Positions 14,101 to 27,434 of a stretch of 64,000 nucleotides of DNA are shown piece after piece. A program made the translations under genes and the position numbers. The notes beneath the pieces were generated by a model, which was not told the DNA's origin, ran no database searches, and worked only from the letters and a program-made list of their open reading frames with translations. The stretch is from Procambarus clarkii. Lineage: Eukaryota > Arthropoda > Malacostraca > Decapoda > Cambaridae. The first letter of the stretch is position 1. The number at the start of each line of letters is the position of its first letter. The DNA lies in NCBI RefSeq assembly GCF_040958095.1, contig NC_091195.1, positions 27,128,881 to 27,192,880 of the forward strand. Direction: 5' to 3'.

Positions 14101-17100
14101 CTGTAGGACCATACACAGTGGTAGTTGAGTACACTGTAGGACCATACACATGTGTAGTGAGGTGTGTACTGGTAGGACCATTACACAGTGGTAGTGAGTC
14201 ACTGTAGGACCATACACAGTGGTAGTGAGTCAACTGTAGGACCATACACAGTGGTAGTGAGTGTAACATGTAGGACCATACACAGTGGTAGTGAGTTTAC
14301 TGTAGGACCATACACAGTGGTATAGTGAGTGTACTGTAGGACCATACACAGTGGTAGTGAGTGTACTGTAGGACCATACACAGTGGTAGTGAGTGTCAAC
14401 TGTAGGACCATACACAGTGGTAGTGTGTGTACTGTAGGACCATACACAGTGGTAGTGAGTCAACTGTAGGACCATACACAGTGGTAGTGTGATGTCACTG
14501 TAAGGACCATACACTGTGGGTAGTGAAGGTACTGTAGGACCATACACTGTGGTAGTGAGTCAACTGTAGGACCATACACAGTGGTAGTGTGGTAACTGTA
14601 GGACCATACACAGTGGTAGTGTGTGTACTGTATGACCATACACAGTGGTAGTGTGTGTACTGTAGGAACCATACACAGTGGGTTGTGAGTCAACTGTAGG
14701 ACCATACACAGTGGTAGTGTGTGTACTGTAGGACCATACACAGTGGTAGTGTGTGTCACTGTAGGACCATACACAGTGGTAGTGTGTGTACTGTAGGACC
14801 ATACACAGTGTAGTGTGTGTACTGTAGGACCATACACAGTGGTAGTGTGTGTACTGTATGGACCATACACAGTGGTAGTGAGTTCAACTGTAGGACCATA
14901 CACAGTGGTAGTGGTCAACTGGTAGGACCATACACAGTGTAGTGAGTGTACTGTAGGACCATACACAGTGTAGTGAGTCAACTGTAGGACCATACACAGT
15001 GGTAGTGAATCAACTGTAGGACCATACACAGTGGTAGTGAGTGTACTGTAGGACCATACACTGGGGTAGTCTGTGTACTGTAGGACCATACACAGTGGTA
15101 GTGTGTGTACTGTAGGACCATACACAGTGGTAGTGAGTGTACTGTAGGACCATACACAGTGGTAGTGTGTGTACTGTAGGACCATACACAGTGGTAGTGT
15201 GTGTACTGTAGGACCATACACAGTGGTAGTGAGTCAACTGTAGGACCATACACAGTGGTAGTGAGTCAACTGTAGGACCATACACAGTGGTAGTGAGTGT
15301 ACTGTAGGACCATACACTGTGGTAGTGTGTGTACTGTAGGACCATACACAGTGGTAGTGTGTGTACTGTAGGACCATACACAGTGGTAGTGTGTGTACTG
15401 TAGGACCATACACAGTGGTAGTGTGTGTACTGTAGGACCATACACAGTGGTAGTGTGTGTACTGTAGGACCATACACAGTGGTAGTGTGTGTACTGTAGG
15501 ACCATACACAGTGGTAGTGTGTGTACTGTAGGACCATACACAGTGGTAGTGAGTCAACTGTAGGACCATACACAGTGGTAGTGAGTCAACTGTAGGACCA
15601 TACACAGTGGTAGTGTGTGTACTGTAGGACCATACACAGTGGTAGTGAATCAACTGTAGGACCATACACAATGGTAGTGTGTGTACTGTAGGACCATACA
15701 CAGTGGTAGTGTGTGTACTGTAGGACCATACACAGTGGTAGTGTGTGTACTGTAGGACCATACACAGTGGTAGTGAGTCAACTGTAGGACCATACACAGT
15801 GGTAGTGAGTCAACTGTATGACCATACACAGTGGTAGTGTGTGTACTGTAGGACCATACACAGTGGTAGTGAATCAACTGTAGGACCATACACAGTGGTA
15901 GTGTGTGTACTGTAGGACCATACACTGTGGTAGTGTGTGTACTGTAGGACCATACACAGTGGTAGTGTGTGTACTGTAGGACCATACACAGTGGTAGTGT
16001 GTGTACTGTAGGACCATACACTGTGGTAGTGTGTGTACTGTAGGACCATACACAGTGGTAGTGTGTGTACTGTAGGACCATACACAGTGGTAGTGTGTGT
16101 ACTGTAGGACCATACACAGTGGTAGTGTGTGTACTGTAGGACCATACACAGTGGTAGTGTGTGTACTGTAGGACCATACACAGTGGTAGTGTGTGTACTG
16201 TAGGACCATACACAGTGGTAGTGTGTGTACTGTAGGACCATACACAGTGGTAGTGTGTGTACTGTAGGACCATACACAGTGGTAGTGAGTCAACTGTAGG
16301 ACCATACACAGTGGTAGTGAGTCAACTGTAGGACCATACACAGTGGTAGTGTGTGTACTTTAGGACCATACACAGTCGTAGTGAATCAACTGTAGGACCA
16401 TACACAGTGGTAGTGTGTGTACTGTAGGACCATACACAGTGGTAGTGTGTGTACTGTAGGACCATACACAGTGGTAGTGTGTGTACTGTAGGACCATACA
16501 CAGTGGTAGTGAGTCAACTGTAGGACCATACACAGTGGTAGTGAGTCAACTGTAGGACCATACACAGTGGTAGTGTGTGTACTGTAGGACCATACACAGT
16601 GGTAGTGAATCAACTGTAGGACCATACACAGTGGTAGTGTGTGTACTGTAGGACCATACACTGTGGTAGTGTGTGTACTGTAGGACCATACACAGTGGTA
16701 GTGTGTCAACTGTAGGACCATACACAGTGGTAGTGTGTCAACTGTAGGACCATACACAGTGGTAGTGTGTGTACTGTAGGACCATACACTGTGGTAGTGT
16801 GTGTACTGTAGGACCATACACAGTGGTAGTGTGTGTACTGTAGGACCATACACAGTGGTAGTGTGTGTACTGTAGGACCATACACAGTGGTAGTGTGAGT
16901 ACTGTAGGACCATACACAGTGGTAGTGTGTGTACTGTAGGACCATACACAGTGGTAGTGAGTGTACTGTAGGACCATACACAGTGGTAGTGTGTGTACTG
17001 TAGGACCATACACAGTGGTTGTGAGTGTACTGTAGGACCATACACAGTGGTAGTGTGTGTACTGTAGGACCATACACAGTGGTAGTGTGTGTACTGTTGG

Positions 17101-20100
17101 ACCATACACAGTGGTAGTGTGTGTACTGTAGGACCATACACAGTGGTAGTGAATCAACTGTAGGACCATACACAGTGGTAGTGAGTCAACTATAGGACCA
17201 TACACAGTGGTAGTGTGTGTACTGTAGGACCATACACAGTGGTAGTGAATCAACTGTAGGACCATACACAGTGGTAGTGTGTGTACTGTAGGACCATACA
17301 CAGTGGTAGTGTGTTTACTGTAGGACCATACACAGTGGTAGTGAGTGTACTGTAGGACCATACACAGTGGTAGTGAATCAACTGTAGGACCATACACAGT
17401 GGTAGTGAGTGTACTGTAGGACCATACACAGTGGTAGTGAGTCAACTGTAGGACCATACACAGTGGTAGTGAGTCAACTGTAGGACCATACACAGTGGTA
17501 GTGTGTGTACTGTAGGACCATACACAGTGGTAGTGAGTGTACTGTAGGACCATACACAGTGGTAGTGAGTCAACTGTAGTACCATACACAGTGGTAGTGA
17601 GTGTACTGTAGGACCATACACAGTGGTAGTGAGTCAACTGTAGGACCATACACAGTGGTAGTGAGTGTACTGTAGGACCATACACAGTGGTAGTGTGTGT
17701 ACTGTAGGACCATACACAGTGGTAGTGTGTGTACTGTAGGACCATACACAGTGGTAGTGAGTGTACTGTAGGACCATACACAGTGGTAGTGTGTGTACTG
17801 TAGGACCATACACAGTGGTAGTGAGTGTACTGTAGGACCATACACAGTGGTAGTGAGTCAACTGTAGGACCATACACAGTGGTAGTGTGTGTACTGTAGG
17901 ACCATACACAGTGGTAGTGAGTGTACTGTAGGACCATACACAGTGGTAGTGAGTGTACTGTAGGACCATACACAGTGGTAGTGTGTGTACTGTAGGACCA
18001 TACACAGTGGTAGTGAGTCAACTGTAGGACCATACACAGTGGTAGTGAGTCAACTGTAGGACCATACACAGTGGTAGTGTGTGTACTGTAGGACCATACA
18101 CAGTGGTAGTGAATCAACTGTAGGACCATACACAGTGGTAGTGAGTGTACTGTAGGACCATACACAGTGGTAGTGTGTGTACTGTAGGACCATACACAGT
18201 GGTAGTGAGTGTACTGTAGGACCATACACAGTGGTAGTGAGTCAACTGTAGGAACATACACAGTGGTAGTGTGTGTACTGTAGGACCATACACAGTGGTA
18301 GTGAGTGTACTGTAGGACCATACACAGTGGTAGTGAGTCAACTGTAGGACCATACACAGTGGTAGTGTGTGTACTGTAGGACCATACACAGTGGTGTGAG
18401 TGTACTGTAGGACCATACAACAGTGGTAGTGAGTGTACTGTAGGACCATACACAGTGGTATTGTGTGTACTGTAGGGACCATACACAGTGGTATTGTGTG
18501 TTACTGTAGGGACCATACACAGTGGTAGTGTGTGTACTGTAGGGACCATACACCGTGGGTAGTGTGTTGTACTGTTGGACCATACACAGTGGTAGTGAGT
18601 CCAACTGTAGGACCATACACAGTGGTAGTGTGTGTACTGTAGGACCATACACAGTGGTGTGAGTGTACTGTAGGACCATACACAGTGGTAGTGTGTGTAC
18701 TGTAGGGACCATACACAGTGGGTAGTGTGTGTACTGTAGGACCATACACAGTGGTAGTGAGTGTACTGTAGGGACCATACACAGTGTAGTGAGTCAACTG
18801 TAGGACCATACACAGTGGTAGTGTGTGTACTGTCAGGACCATACACAGTGGTAGTGTGTGTACTGTAGGACCAACACAGTGGTAGTGTGTGTACTGTAGG
18901 ACCAATACACAGTGGTAGTGTGTGTACTGTAGGACCATACACAGTGGTAGTGTGTGTACTGTAGGACCATACACAGTGGTAGTGAGTCAACTGTAGGACC
19001 ATACACAGTGGTAGTGTGTGGTACTGTAGGACCATACACAGTGGTGTGAGTGTACTGTAGGACCATACACCAGTGGTAGTGTGTGTACTGTAGGACCATA
19101 CACAGTGGTAGGTGTGTGTACTGTAGGACCATACACAGTGGTGTGGAGTGTACTGTAGGACCATACACAGTGGTAGTCTGTGTACTGTAGGACCGTACAC
19201 AGTGGTAGTGTGTGTACTGTAGGACCATACACAGTGGTAGTAGTGTACTGTAAGGACCATACACAGTGGTAGTGAGTCAACTGTAGGACCATACACAGTG
19301 GTAGTGATGTAACTGTAGGACCATACACAGTGGTAGTGAGTGTAACTGTAGGAACCATACACAGTGGTAGTGTAGTGTACTGTAGGACCATACACAGTGG
19401 GAGTGATGTGTAACTGTAGGACCATACACAGTGGTAGTGTGTGTACTGTTGGACCATTACACAGTGGTAGTGAGTGTACTGTAGGACCATACACAGTGGT
19501 AGGTGTGTGTACTGTAGGACCATACACAGTGGTAGTGAGTCAACTGTAGGACCATACACAGTGGTAGTGAGTCAACTGTAGGACCATACACAGTGGTAGT
19601 GGAGTGTCAACTGTAGGACCATACACAGTGGTAGTGTGAGTCAACTGTAGGACCATACACAGTGGTATGTGATGTCACTGTAGGACCATACACAGTGGTA
19701 GTGAGTGTACTGTAGGACCATACACAGTGGTAGTGAGTGTACTGTAGGACCATACACAGTGGTAGTGTGTGTACTGTAGGACCATACACAGTGGTAGTGT
19801 GTGTACTGTAGGACCATACACAGTGGTAGTGAGTGTACTGTAGGACCATACACAGTGGTAGTGAGTGTAACTGTAGGACCATACACAGTGGTAGTGTGTG
19901 TACTGTAGGACCATACACAGTGGTAGTGTGTGTACTGTAGGACCATACACAGTGGTAGTGTGTGTACTGTAGGACCATACACAGTGGTAGTGTGTGTACT
20001 GTAGGACCATACACAGTGGTAGTGTGTGTACTGTAGGACCATACACAGTGGTAGTGAGTGTACTGTAGGACCATACACAGTGGTAGTGTGTGTACTGTAG

Positions 20101-23100
20101 GACCATACACAGTGGTAGTGAGTGTACTGTAGGACCATACACAGTGGTAGTGAGTCAACTGTAGGACCATACACAGTGGTAGTGAGTCAACTGTAGGACC
20201 ATACACAGTGGTAGTGTGTGTACTGTAGGACCATACACAGTGGTAGTGAGTGTACTGTAGGACCATACACAGTGGTAGTGAGTCAACTGTAGGACCATAC
20301 ACTGTGGTAGTGTGTGTACTGTAGGACCATACACTGTGGTAGTGAGTGTACTGTAGGACCATACACAGTGGTAGTGAGTCAACTGTAGGACCATACACAG
20401 TGGTAGTGAGTCAACTGTAGGACCATACACAGTGGTAGTGTGTGTACTGTAGGACCATACACAGTGGTAGTGAGTCAACTGTAGGACCATACACAGTGGT
20501 AGTGAGTCAACTGTAGGACCATACACAGTGGTAGTGAGTGTACTGTAGGACCATACACAGTGGTAGTGTGTGTACTGTAGGACCATACACAGTGGTAGTG
20601 AGTGTACTGTAGGACCATACACAGTGGTAGTGAGTCAACTGTAGGACCATACACAGTGGTAGTGTGTGTACTGTAGGACCATACACAGTGGTAGTGTGTG
20701 TACTGTAGGACCATACACAGTGGTAGTGAGTCAACTGTAGGACCATACACAGTGGTAGTGTGTGTACTGTAGGACCATACACTGTGGTAGTGAGTGTACT
20801 GTAGGACCATACACTGTGGTAGTGAGTCAACTGTAGGACCATACACAGTGGTAGTGTGTGTACTGTAGGACCATACACAGTGGTAGTGTGTGTACTGTAG
20901 GACCATACACAGTGGTAGTGTGTGTACTGTAGGACCATACACAGTGGTAGTGAGTCAACTGTAGGACCATACACAGTGGTAGTGTGAGTCAACTGTAGGA
21001 CCATACACAGTGGTAGTGAGTCAACTGTAGGACCATACACAGTGGTAGTGAGTCAACTGTAGGACCATACACAGTGGTAGTGAGTCAACTGTAGGACCAT
21101 ACACAGTGGTAGTGAGTGTACTGTAGGACCATACACAGTGGTAGTGAGTGTACTGTAGGACCATACACAGTGGTAGTGAGGTGTACTGTAGGACCATACA
21201 CAGTGGTAGTGATGGTCAACTGTAGGAACCATACACAGTGGTAGTGTGTGTACTGTAGGACCATACACAGTGGTAGTGAGTCAACTGTAGGACCATACAC
21301 AGTGGTAGTGAGTCAACTGTAGGACCATACACTGTGGTAGTGTGTCAACTGTAGGACCATACACAGTGGTAGTGTGTGTACTGTAGGACCATACACAGTG
21401 GTAGTGAGTCAACTGTAGGACCATACACTGTGGTAGTGTGTGTACTGTAGGACCATACACAGTGGTAGTGAGTCAACTGTAGGACCATACACAGTGGTAG
21501 TGTGTGTACTGTAGGACCATACACAGTGGTAGTGTGTGTACTGTAGGACCATACACAGTGGTAGTGTGTGTACTGTAGGACCATACACAGTGGTAGTGTG
21601 TGTACTGTAGGACCATACACAGTGGTAGTGAGTCAACTGTAGGACCATACACAGTGGTAGTGTGTGTACTGTAGGACCATACACAGTGGTAGTGTGTGTA
21701 CTGTAGGACCATACACAGTGGTAGTGTGTGTACTGTAGGACCATACACAGTGGTAGTGAGTCAACTGTAGGACCATACACAGTGGTAGTGAGTCAACTGT
21801 AGGACCATACACAGTGGTAGTGTGTGTACTGTAGGACCATACACAGTGGTAGTGAGTCAACTGTAGGACCATACACAGTGGTAGTGTGTGTACTGTAGGA
21901 CCATACACAGTGGTAGTGAGTCAACTGTAGGACCATACACTGTGGTAGTGTGTGTACTGTAGGACCATACACAGTGGTAGTGTGTGTACTGTAGGACCAT
22001 ACACAGTGGTAGTGTGTGTACTGTAGGACCATACACAGTGGTAGTGAGTGTCAACTGTAGGACCATACACAGTGGTAGTGAGTCAACTGTAGGACCATAC
22101 ACAGTGGTAGTGTGTGTACTGTAGGACCATACACTGTGGTAGTGTGTGTACTGTAGGACCATACACAGTGGTAGTGAGTCAACTGTAGGACCATACACAG
22201 TGGTAGTGAGTGTACTGTAGGACCATACACAGTGGTAGTGAGTCAACTGTAGGACCATACACAGTGGTAGTGAGTGTACTGTAGGACATACACAGTGGTA
22301 GTGTGTAGTAACTGTATGACCATACACAGTGGTAGTGAGTGTACTGTAGGACCATACACAGTGGTAGTGAGTCACTGTAGGACCATACACAGTGGTAGTG
22401 TGTGTACTGTAGGACCATACACAGTGGTAGTGTAGTGTACTGTAGGACCATACACAGTGTAGTGTGTGTACTGTAGGACCTACACAGTGGGTAGTGAGTG
22501 CAACTGTAGGACCATACACAGTGGTAGTGTGTGTACTGTAGGTACACATACACAGTGGTAGTGAGTGTTAACTGTAGGACCATACACAGTGGTAGTGTGT
22601 CAACTGTAGGACCATACACAGTGGTAGTGAGTGTACTGTAGACCCATACACAGTGGTAAGTAGTGTACTGTAGGACCAGACACAGTGGTAGTGAGTGTAC
22701 TGTAGGACCATACACAGTGGTAGTGTAGTCAACTGTAGGACCATACACAGTGGTAGTGTGAGTGTACTGTAGGACATACACAGTGGTAGTGAGTGTACTG
22801 TAGGAACCATACACAGTGGTAGTGATGTCAACTGTAGGACCATACACAGTGGTAGTGTGTGTACTGTAGGACCATACACAGTGGTAGTGAGTGTACTGTA
22901 GGACCATACACAGTGGTAGTGTGTCAACTGTAGGACCATACACAGTGGTAGTGTGTGTACTGTAGGACCATACACTGTGGTAGTGAGTGTACTGTAGGAC
23001 CATACACAGTGGTAGTGTGTGTACTGTAGGACCATACACAGTGGTAGTGAGTCAACTGTAGGACCATACACAGTGGTAGTGTGTGTACTGTAGGACCATA

Positions 23101-25574
23101 CACTGTGGTAGTGAGTCAACTGTAGGACCATACACAGTGGTAGTGAGTCAACTGTAGGACCATACACAGTGGTAGTGTGTGTACTGTAGGACCATACACA
23201 GTGGTAGTGTGTGTACTGTAGGACCATACACAGTGGTAGTGAGTCAACTGTAGGACCATACACAGTGGTAGTGAGTCAACTGTAGGACCATACACAGTGG
23301 TAGTGTGTGTACTGTAGGACCATACACAGTGGTAGTGTGTGTACTGTAGGACCATACACAGTGGTAGTGTGTGTACTGTAGGACCATACACAGTGGTAGT
23401 GTGTGTACTGTAGGACCATACACAGTGGTAGTGAGTGAACTGTAGGACCATACACAGTGGTAGTGAGTCAACTGTAGGACCATACACAGTGGTAGTGTGT
23501 GTACTGTAGGACCATACACTGTGGTAGTGAGTGTACAATAGGACCATACACAGTGGTAGTGAGTCAACTGTAGGACCATACACTGTGGTAGTGTGTGTAC
23601 TGTAGGACCATACACAGTGGTAGTGAGTGTACTGTAGGACCATACACAGTGTAGTGTGTACTGTAGGACCATACACAGTGGTAGTGAGTCAACTGTAGGA
23701 CCATACACAGTGGTAGTGAGTCAACTGTAGGACCATACACAGTGGTAGTGTGTACTGTAGGACCATACACTGTGGTAGTGTGTGTACTGTAGGACCATAC
23801 ACAGTGGTAGTGAGTCAACTGTAGGACCATACACAGTGGTAGTGAGTCAACTGTAGGACCATACACAGTGGTAGTGAGTCAACTGTAGGACCATACACAG
23901 TGGTAGTGAGTCAACTGTAGGACCATACACAGTGGTAGTGAGTCAACTGTAGGACCATACACAGTGGTAGTGAGTCAACTGTAGGACCATACACTGTGGT
24001 AGTGTGTGTACTGTAGGACCATACACAGTGGTAGTGTGTGTACTGTAGGACCATACACAGTGGTAGTGAGTCAACTGTAGGACCATACACAGTGGTAGTG
24101 TGTGTACTGTAGGACCATACACAGTGGTAGTGAGTCAACTGTAGGACCATACACAGTGGTAGTGTGTGTACTGTAGGACCATACACAGTGGTAGTGAGTC
24201 AACTGTAGGACCATACACAGTGGTAGTGTGTGTACTGTAGGACCATACACAGTGGTAGTGAGTCAACTGTAGGACCATACACAGTGGTAGTGTGTGTACT
24301 GTAGGACCATACACAGTGGTAGTGAGTCAACTGTAGGACCATACACAGTGGTAGTGTGTCAACTGTAGGACCATACACAGTGGTAGTGAGTGTACTGTAG
24401 GACCATACACAGTGGTAGTGAGTCAACTGTAGGACCATACACAGTGGTAGTGAGTCAACTGTAGGACCATACACAGTGGTAGTGAGTCAACTGTAGGACC
24501 ATACACAGTGGTAGTGTGTCAACTGTAGGACCATACACAGTGGTAGTGAGTCAACTGTAGGACCATACACAGTGGTAGTGTGTGTACTGTAGGACCATAC
24601 ACAGTGGTAGTGTGTGTACTGTAGGACCATACACAGTGGTAGTGTGTGTACTGTAGGACCATACACAGTGGTAGTGAGTCAACTGTAGGACCATACACAG
24701 TGGTAGTGTGTGTACTGTAGGACCATACACAGTGGTAGTGAGTCAACTGTAGGACCATACACAGTGGTAGTGAGTCAACTGTAGGACCATACACAGTGGT
24801 AGTGAGTCAACTGTAGGACCATACACAGTGGTAGTGTGTGTACTGTAGGACCATACACAGTGGTAGTGAGTCAACTGTAGGACCATACACAGTGGTAGTG
24901 AGTCAACTGTAGGACCATACACAGTGGTAGTGTGTGTACTGTAGGACCATACACAGTGGTAGTGAGTCAACTGTAGGACCATACACAGTGGTAGTGAGTC
25001 AACTGTAGGACCATACACAGTGGTAGTGAGTCAACTGTATTACCATACACAGTGGTAGTGTGTGTACTGTAGGACCATACACAGTGGTAGTGAGTCAACT
25101 GTAGGACCATACACAGTGGTAGTGAGTCAACTGTAGGACCATACACAGTGGTAGTGTGTGTACTGTAGGACCATACACAGTGGTAGTGTGTGTACTGTAG
25201 GACCATACACAGTGGTAGTGTGTGTACTGTAGGACCATACACAGTGGTAGTGTGTGTACTGTAGGACCATACACAGTGGTAGTGAGTCAACTGTAGGACC
25301 ATACACAGTGGTAGTGTGTGTACTGTAGGACCATACACAGTGGTAGTGTGTGTACTGTAGGACCATACACAGTGGTAGTGAGTGTACTGTAGGACCATAC
25401 ACTGTGGTAGTGTGTGTACTGTAGGACCATACACAGTGGTAGTGTGTGTACTGTAGGACCATACACAGTGGTAGTGTGTGTACTGTAGGACCATACACAG
25501 TGGTAGTGAGTCAACTGTAGGACCATACACAGTGGTAGTGAGTGTACTGTAGGACCATACACAGTGGTAGTGAG
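11171..25574. repeat. 32-bp minisatellite (about 14.4 kb, roughly 450 units)
   Basis: The largest array in the window. Each 32-bp unit has a near-invariant core, GGACCATACACAGTGGTAGT, followed by one of a few junction alleles: GTGTGTACTGTA, GAGTGTACTGTA, GAGTCAACTGTA or GAATCAACTGTA. The minus-strand frames (HYHCVWSYST, PLCMVLQ and similar) are artefacts of the period. Most of the array varies only by these alleles and single substitutions. However 13540-14960, 18395-19680 and 22285-22830 are full of one-base insertions and deletions, which look technical rather than biological. Rare alleles (CTGTTGG at 11434 and 17094; CTATAGG at 11594 and 17190) recur about 5.6 kb apart. Confidence 0.97.
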
Positions 25575-25666
25575 ACTACCACAGTCCGTTTAGGGTGAAA
25601 CAACACGGAACATTGCGGTCACAAATGACCCTGAATGTGTTGACCTTCAATGACCTGAAGGTCAAC

Positions 25667-25941
25667 AATGAATGATCCTCCTCTGTTTGAATCCTCCTCA
25701 TAATTTTTGCGTCATCAGCAAACATTGAGGGAAACGATTCTATACCCTCTGGGAGATCATTTACATATACCAGAAACAGTATAGGTCCAAGGACTGACCC
25801 CTGCGGGACTCCACTTGTGAGGTCTCGCCAATCTGAGACCTCACCCCTCACACTGACTCGTTGTCTCCTGTTGCTTAGGTACTCCCTTATCCACTGGAGT
25901 ACCTTCCCTTTCACTCCAGGCAGCATCTCCAGCTTTTTCAC
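25667..25941 (-). pseudogene. LINE-B reverse transcriptase palm fragment
   Basis: An open minus-strand segment reading KLEMLPGVKGKVLQWI, then SGVPQGSVLGPILF (RT motif B), YVNDLPEGI and FADDAKI (motif C with both catalytic Asp). It lacks the thumb and C-terminus. Upstream, motif A is interrupted by a stop codon near 25990. The frame runs on for some 30 codons past 25667 into unrelated sequence. Confidence 0.75.
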
Positions 25942-27289
25942 TAGCCTCTTGTGTGGCTAGTGAAAAGGCTAGTGAATCAAAGGCTTTCTAGCTATCCAAA
26001 GATATGCAGTCTGCCCATCCCTCTATTTCTTGCCTCATTTTTGTTGCCTGGTTGTAGAATTAAATTTTCTCCTGATGTGGCTGCGCAGCAATTTAGGTTG
26101 AGTCTTTGCCTTGCTCGCGATGTCATTTTCGTATTATCTTTCTGCCTCTCTTCTCATCCTGACATTTTCATTCCTGGCACTCTGGTATCTTTCTCTGCTC
26201 TCAAGTGTCCTGTTATTCCTATAGTTCCTCCATGCCCTTTTATTTTGCTGCTTAGCTAGCCTACATCTCTGATTAAACCATGGGTTTCTCATCTTCATTT
26301 CGTTGTTTTCCTTTTGGACTGGGACAAACTTGTTTGCTGCGTCCTTGCACTTCTGCGTGATGTAGTCCATCATGTCTTGGGCCGTCTTTCCCCTGAGCTC
26401 TGTTTCCCATGTTATATATGTTAGGAATCTTCTTATCTCATAGTTTCCCTTACGGAATGCCAGCCTTTTGTTTTAGTATCCCTCCTCGAGTTCAATAACC
26501 CTTCTTCAACCAGATACTCAAACACCAGTACACTGTGGTCGCTCATTCCTACCGGGGCCTCAAAGCCGATTTCCCTTATGTCGGAGTCGTTCAGTGTGAA
26601 GACTAGGTCGAGTTTCGCTGGTTCATCGTTTTTCTCTCATCCTAGTGGGTTCCCTGACATATTGGCTTAGAAAGTTTCTTGTCGCCACCTCCATTAGTTT
26701 GGCTCTCCATGTATCCTCTTCTCCGTGTGGTTCCTTGATCTCCCAGTCTAACCTTCCCTGATTGAAGTCGCCCATGATGAGCAGATGGGCTCTATTTCTA
26801 CAGGCAGCAGAGGCTGCCCTCTCAATTATAGTGTTACCTGCCATGTTGTTGTTGTCATACTCTTGCCTTGTCTTCTATCATTTGGTGGAGGGTTATATAT
26901 CACTGCTACTACTACTTTTGGTCATCCCATTGTCATGGTGCCTGTTATGTAGTCTCTGAATCCCCCGCAGCCCGGGATGAGTATCTCCTTGAAACTCCCT
27001 TCTTTTCCCATGAGTAGGGCCACTCCACCTCCTCCCCATCCTTCTCTCTCTTTCCTTATTACAGTGTAGTCCTGGGGAAACACAGCATTTGTTATAATTC
27101 CTGAGAGTTTTGTTTCTGAGAGTCCGATTACATATGGGTTCACTTCTTATGCTCTTTCCCTTAGTTCACTTGCCTGTGATCCTATCTATGTTCGAGTACA
27201 TCACCCTGAAACTGACTCTCTTCTGTTTCTTCTCAGATCTTATTGCTTCCCCTGATGCAAGGAAACAGGGAGGGACCGGGATGGGAGGA

Positions 27290-27420
27290 CCCATGAAGGG
27301 GGACCTGGGGCATCTGGGGTATGTGGGGGCTGGGAGGATCTGGTACGGGGAGAGTGGTGTAGGAGGGAGGGCTTGAGGGGGGTTGGGGAGAAAAGAGGGC
27401 TGGGGGGGGGGGGTGACGTT
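27290..27420. repeat. G-rich low-complexity tract
   Basis: The plus strand is strongly purine-rich with many G runs, ending in a run of about 12 G. On minus it reads as a proline/serine-rich leader of LINE-B ORF2. Length is likely unreliable because of the homopolymer. Confidence 0.6.
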
Positions 27421-27434
27421 GTCTCTTTCCAGAA

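Larger units (their letters stand above)
25575..27420 (-). mobile_element. LINE-B, a second APE-type LINE, decayed
   Basis: Minus-strand fragments lie in the order expected of one LINE ORF2. A proline-rich leader comes from the G-rich stretch 27290-27420. The endonuclease start is near 27160-26920 (YSNIDRITGK, IGLSETKL, GWGGGGVALLM). The endonuclease core is near 26840-26620 (LLIMGDFNQGRLDW), and a linker follows at 26373-26134 (NPWFNQRCR). The reverse transcriptase palm is at 26010-25667 (SLDS-stop-KAFDSL, then SGVPQGSVLGP and FADDAKI). Stops and frameshifts separate the blocks, so it is dead. The match ends near 25667, and 25575-25666 is unrelated sequence joining the minisatellite. Family membership by motif is clear; the clade is not. 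Confidence 0.8.

Noticed and set aside
11171..25574. CRISPR-like reading of the 32-bp array
   Set aside because: The variable part is 10-12 bp with only a few alleles, there are no unique spacers or cas genes, and the context is eukaryotic.
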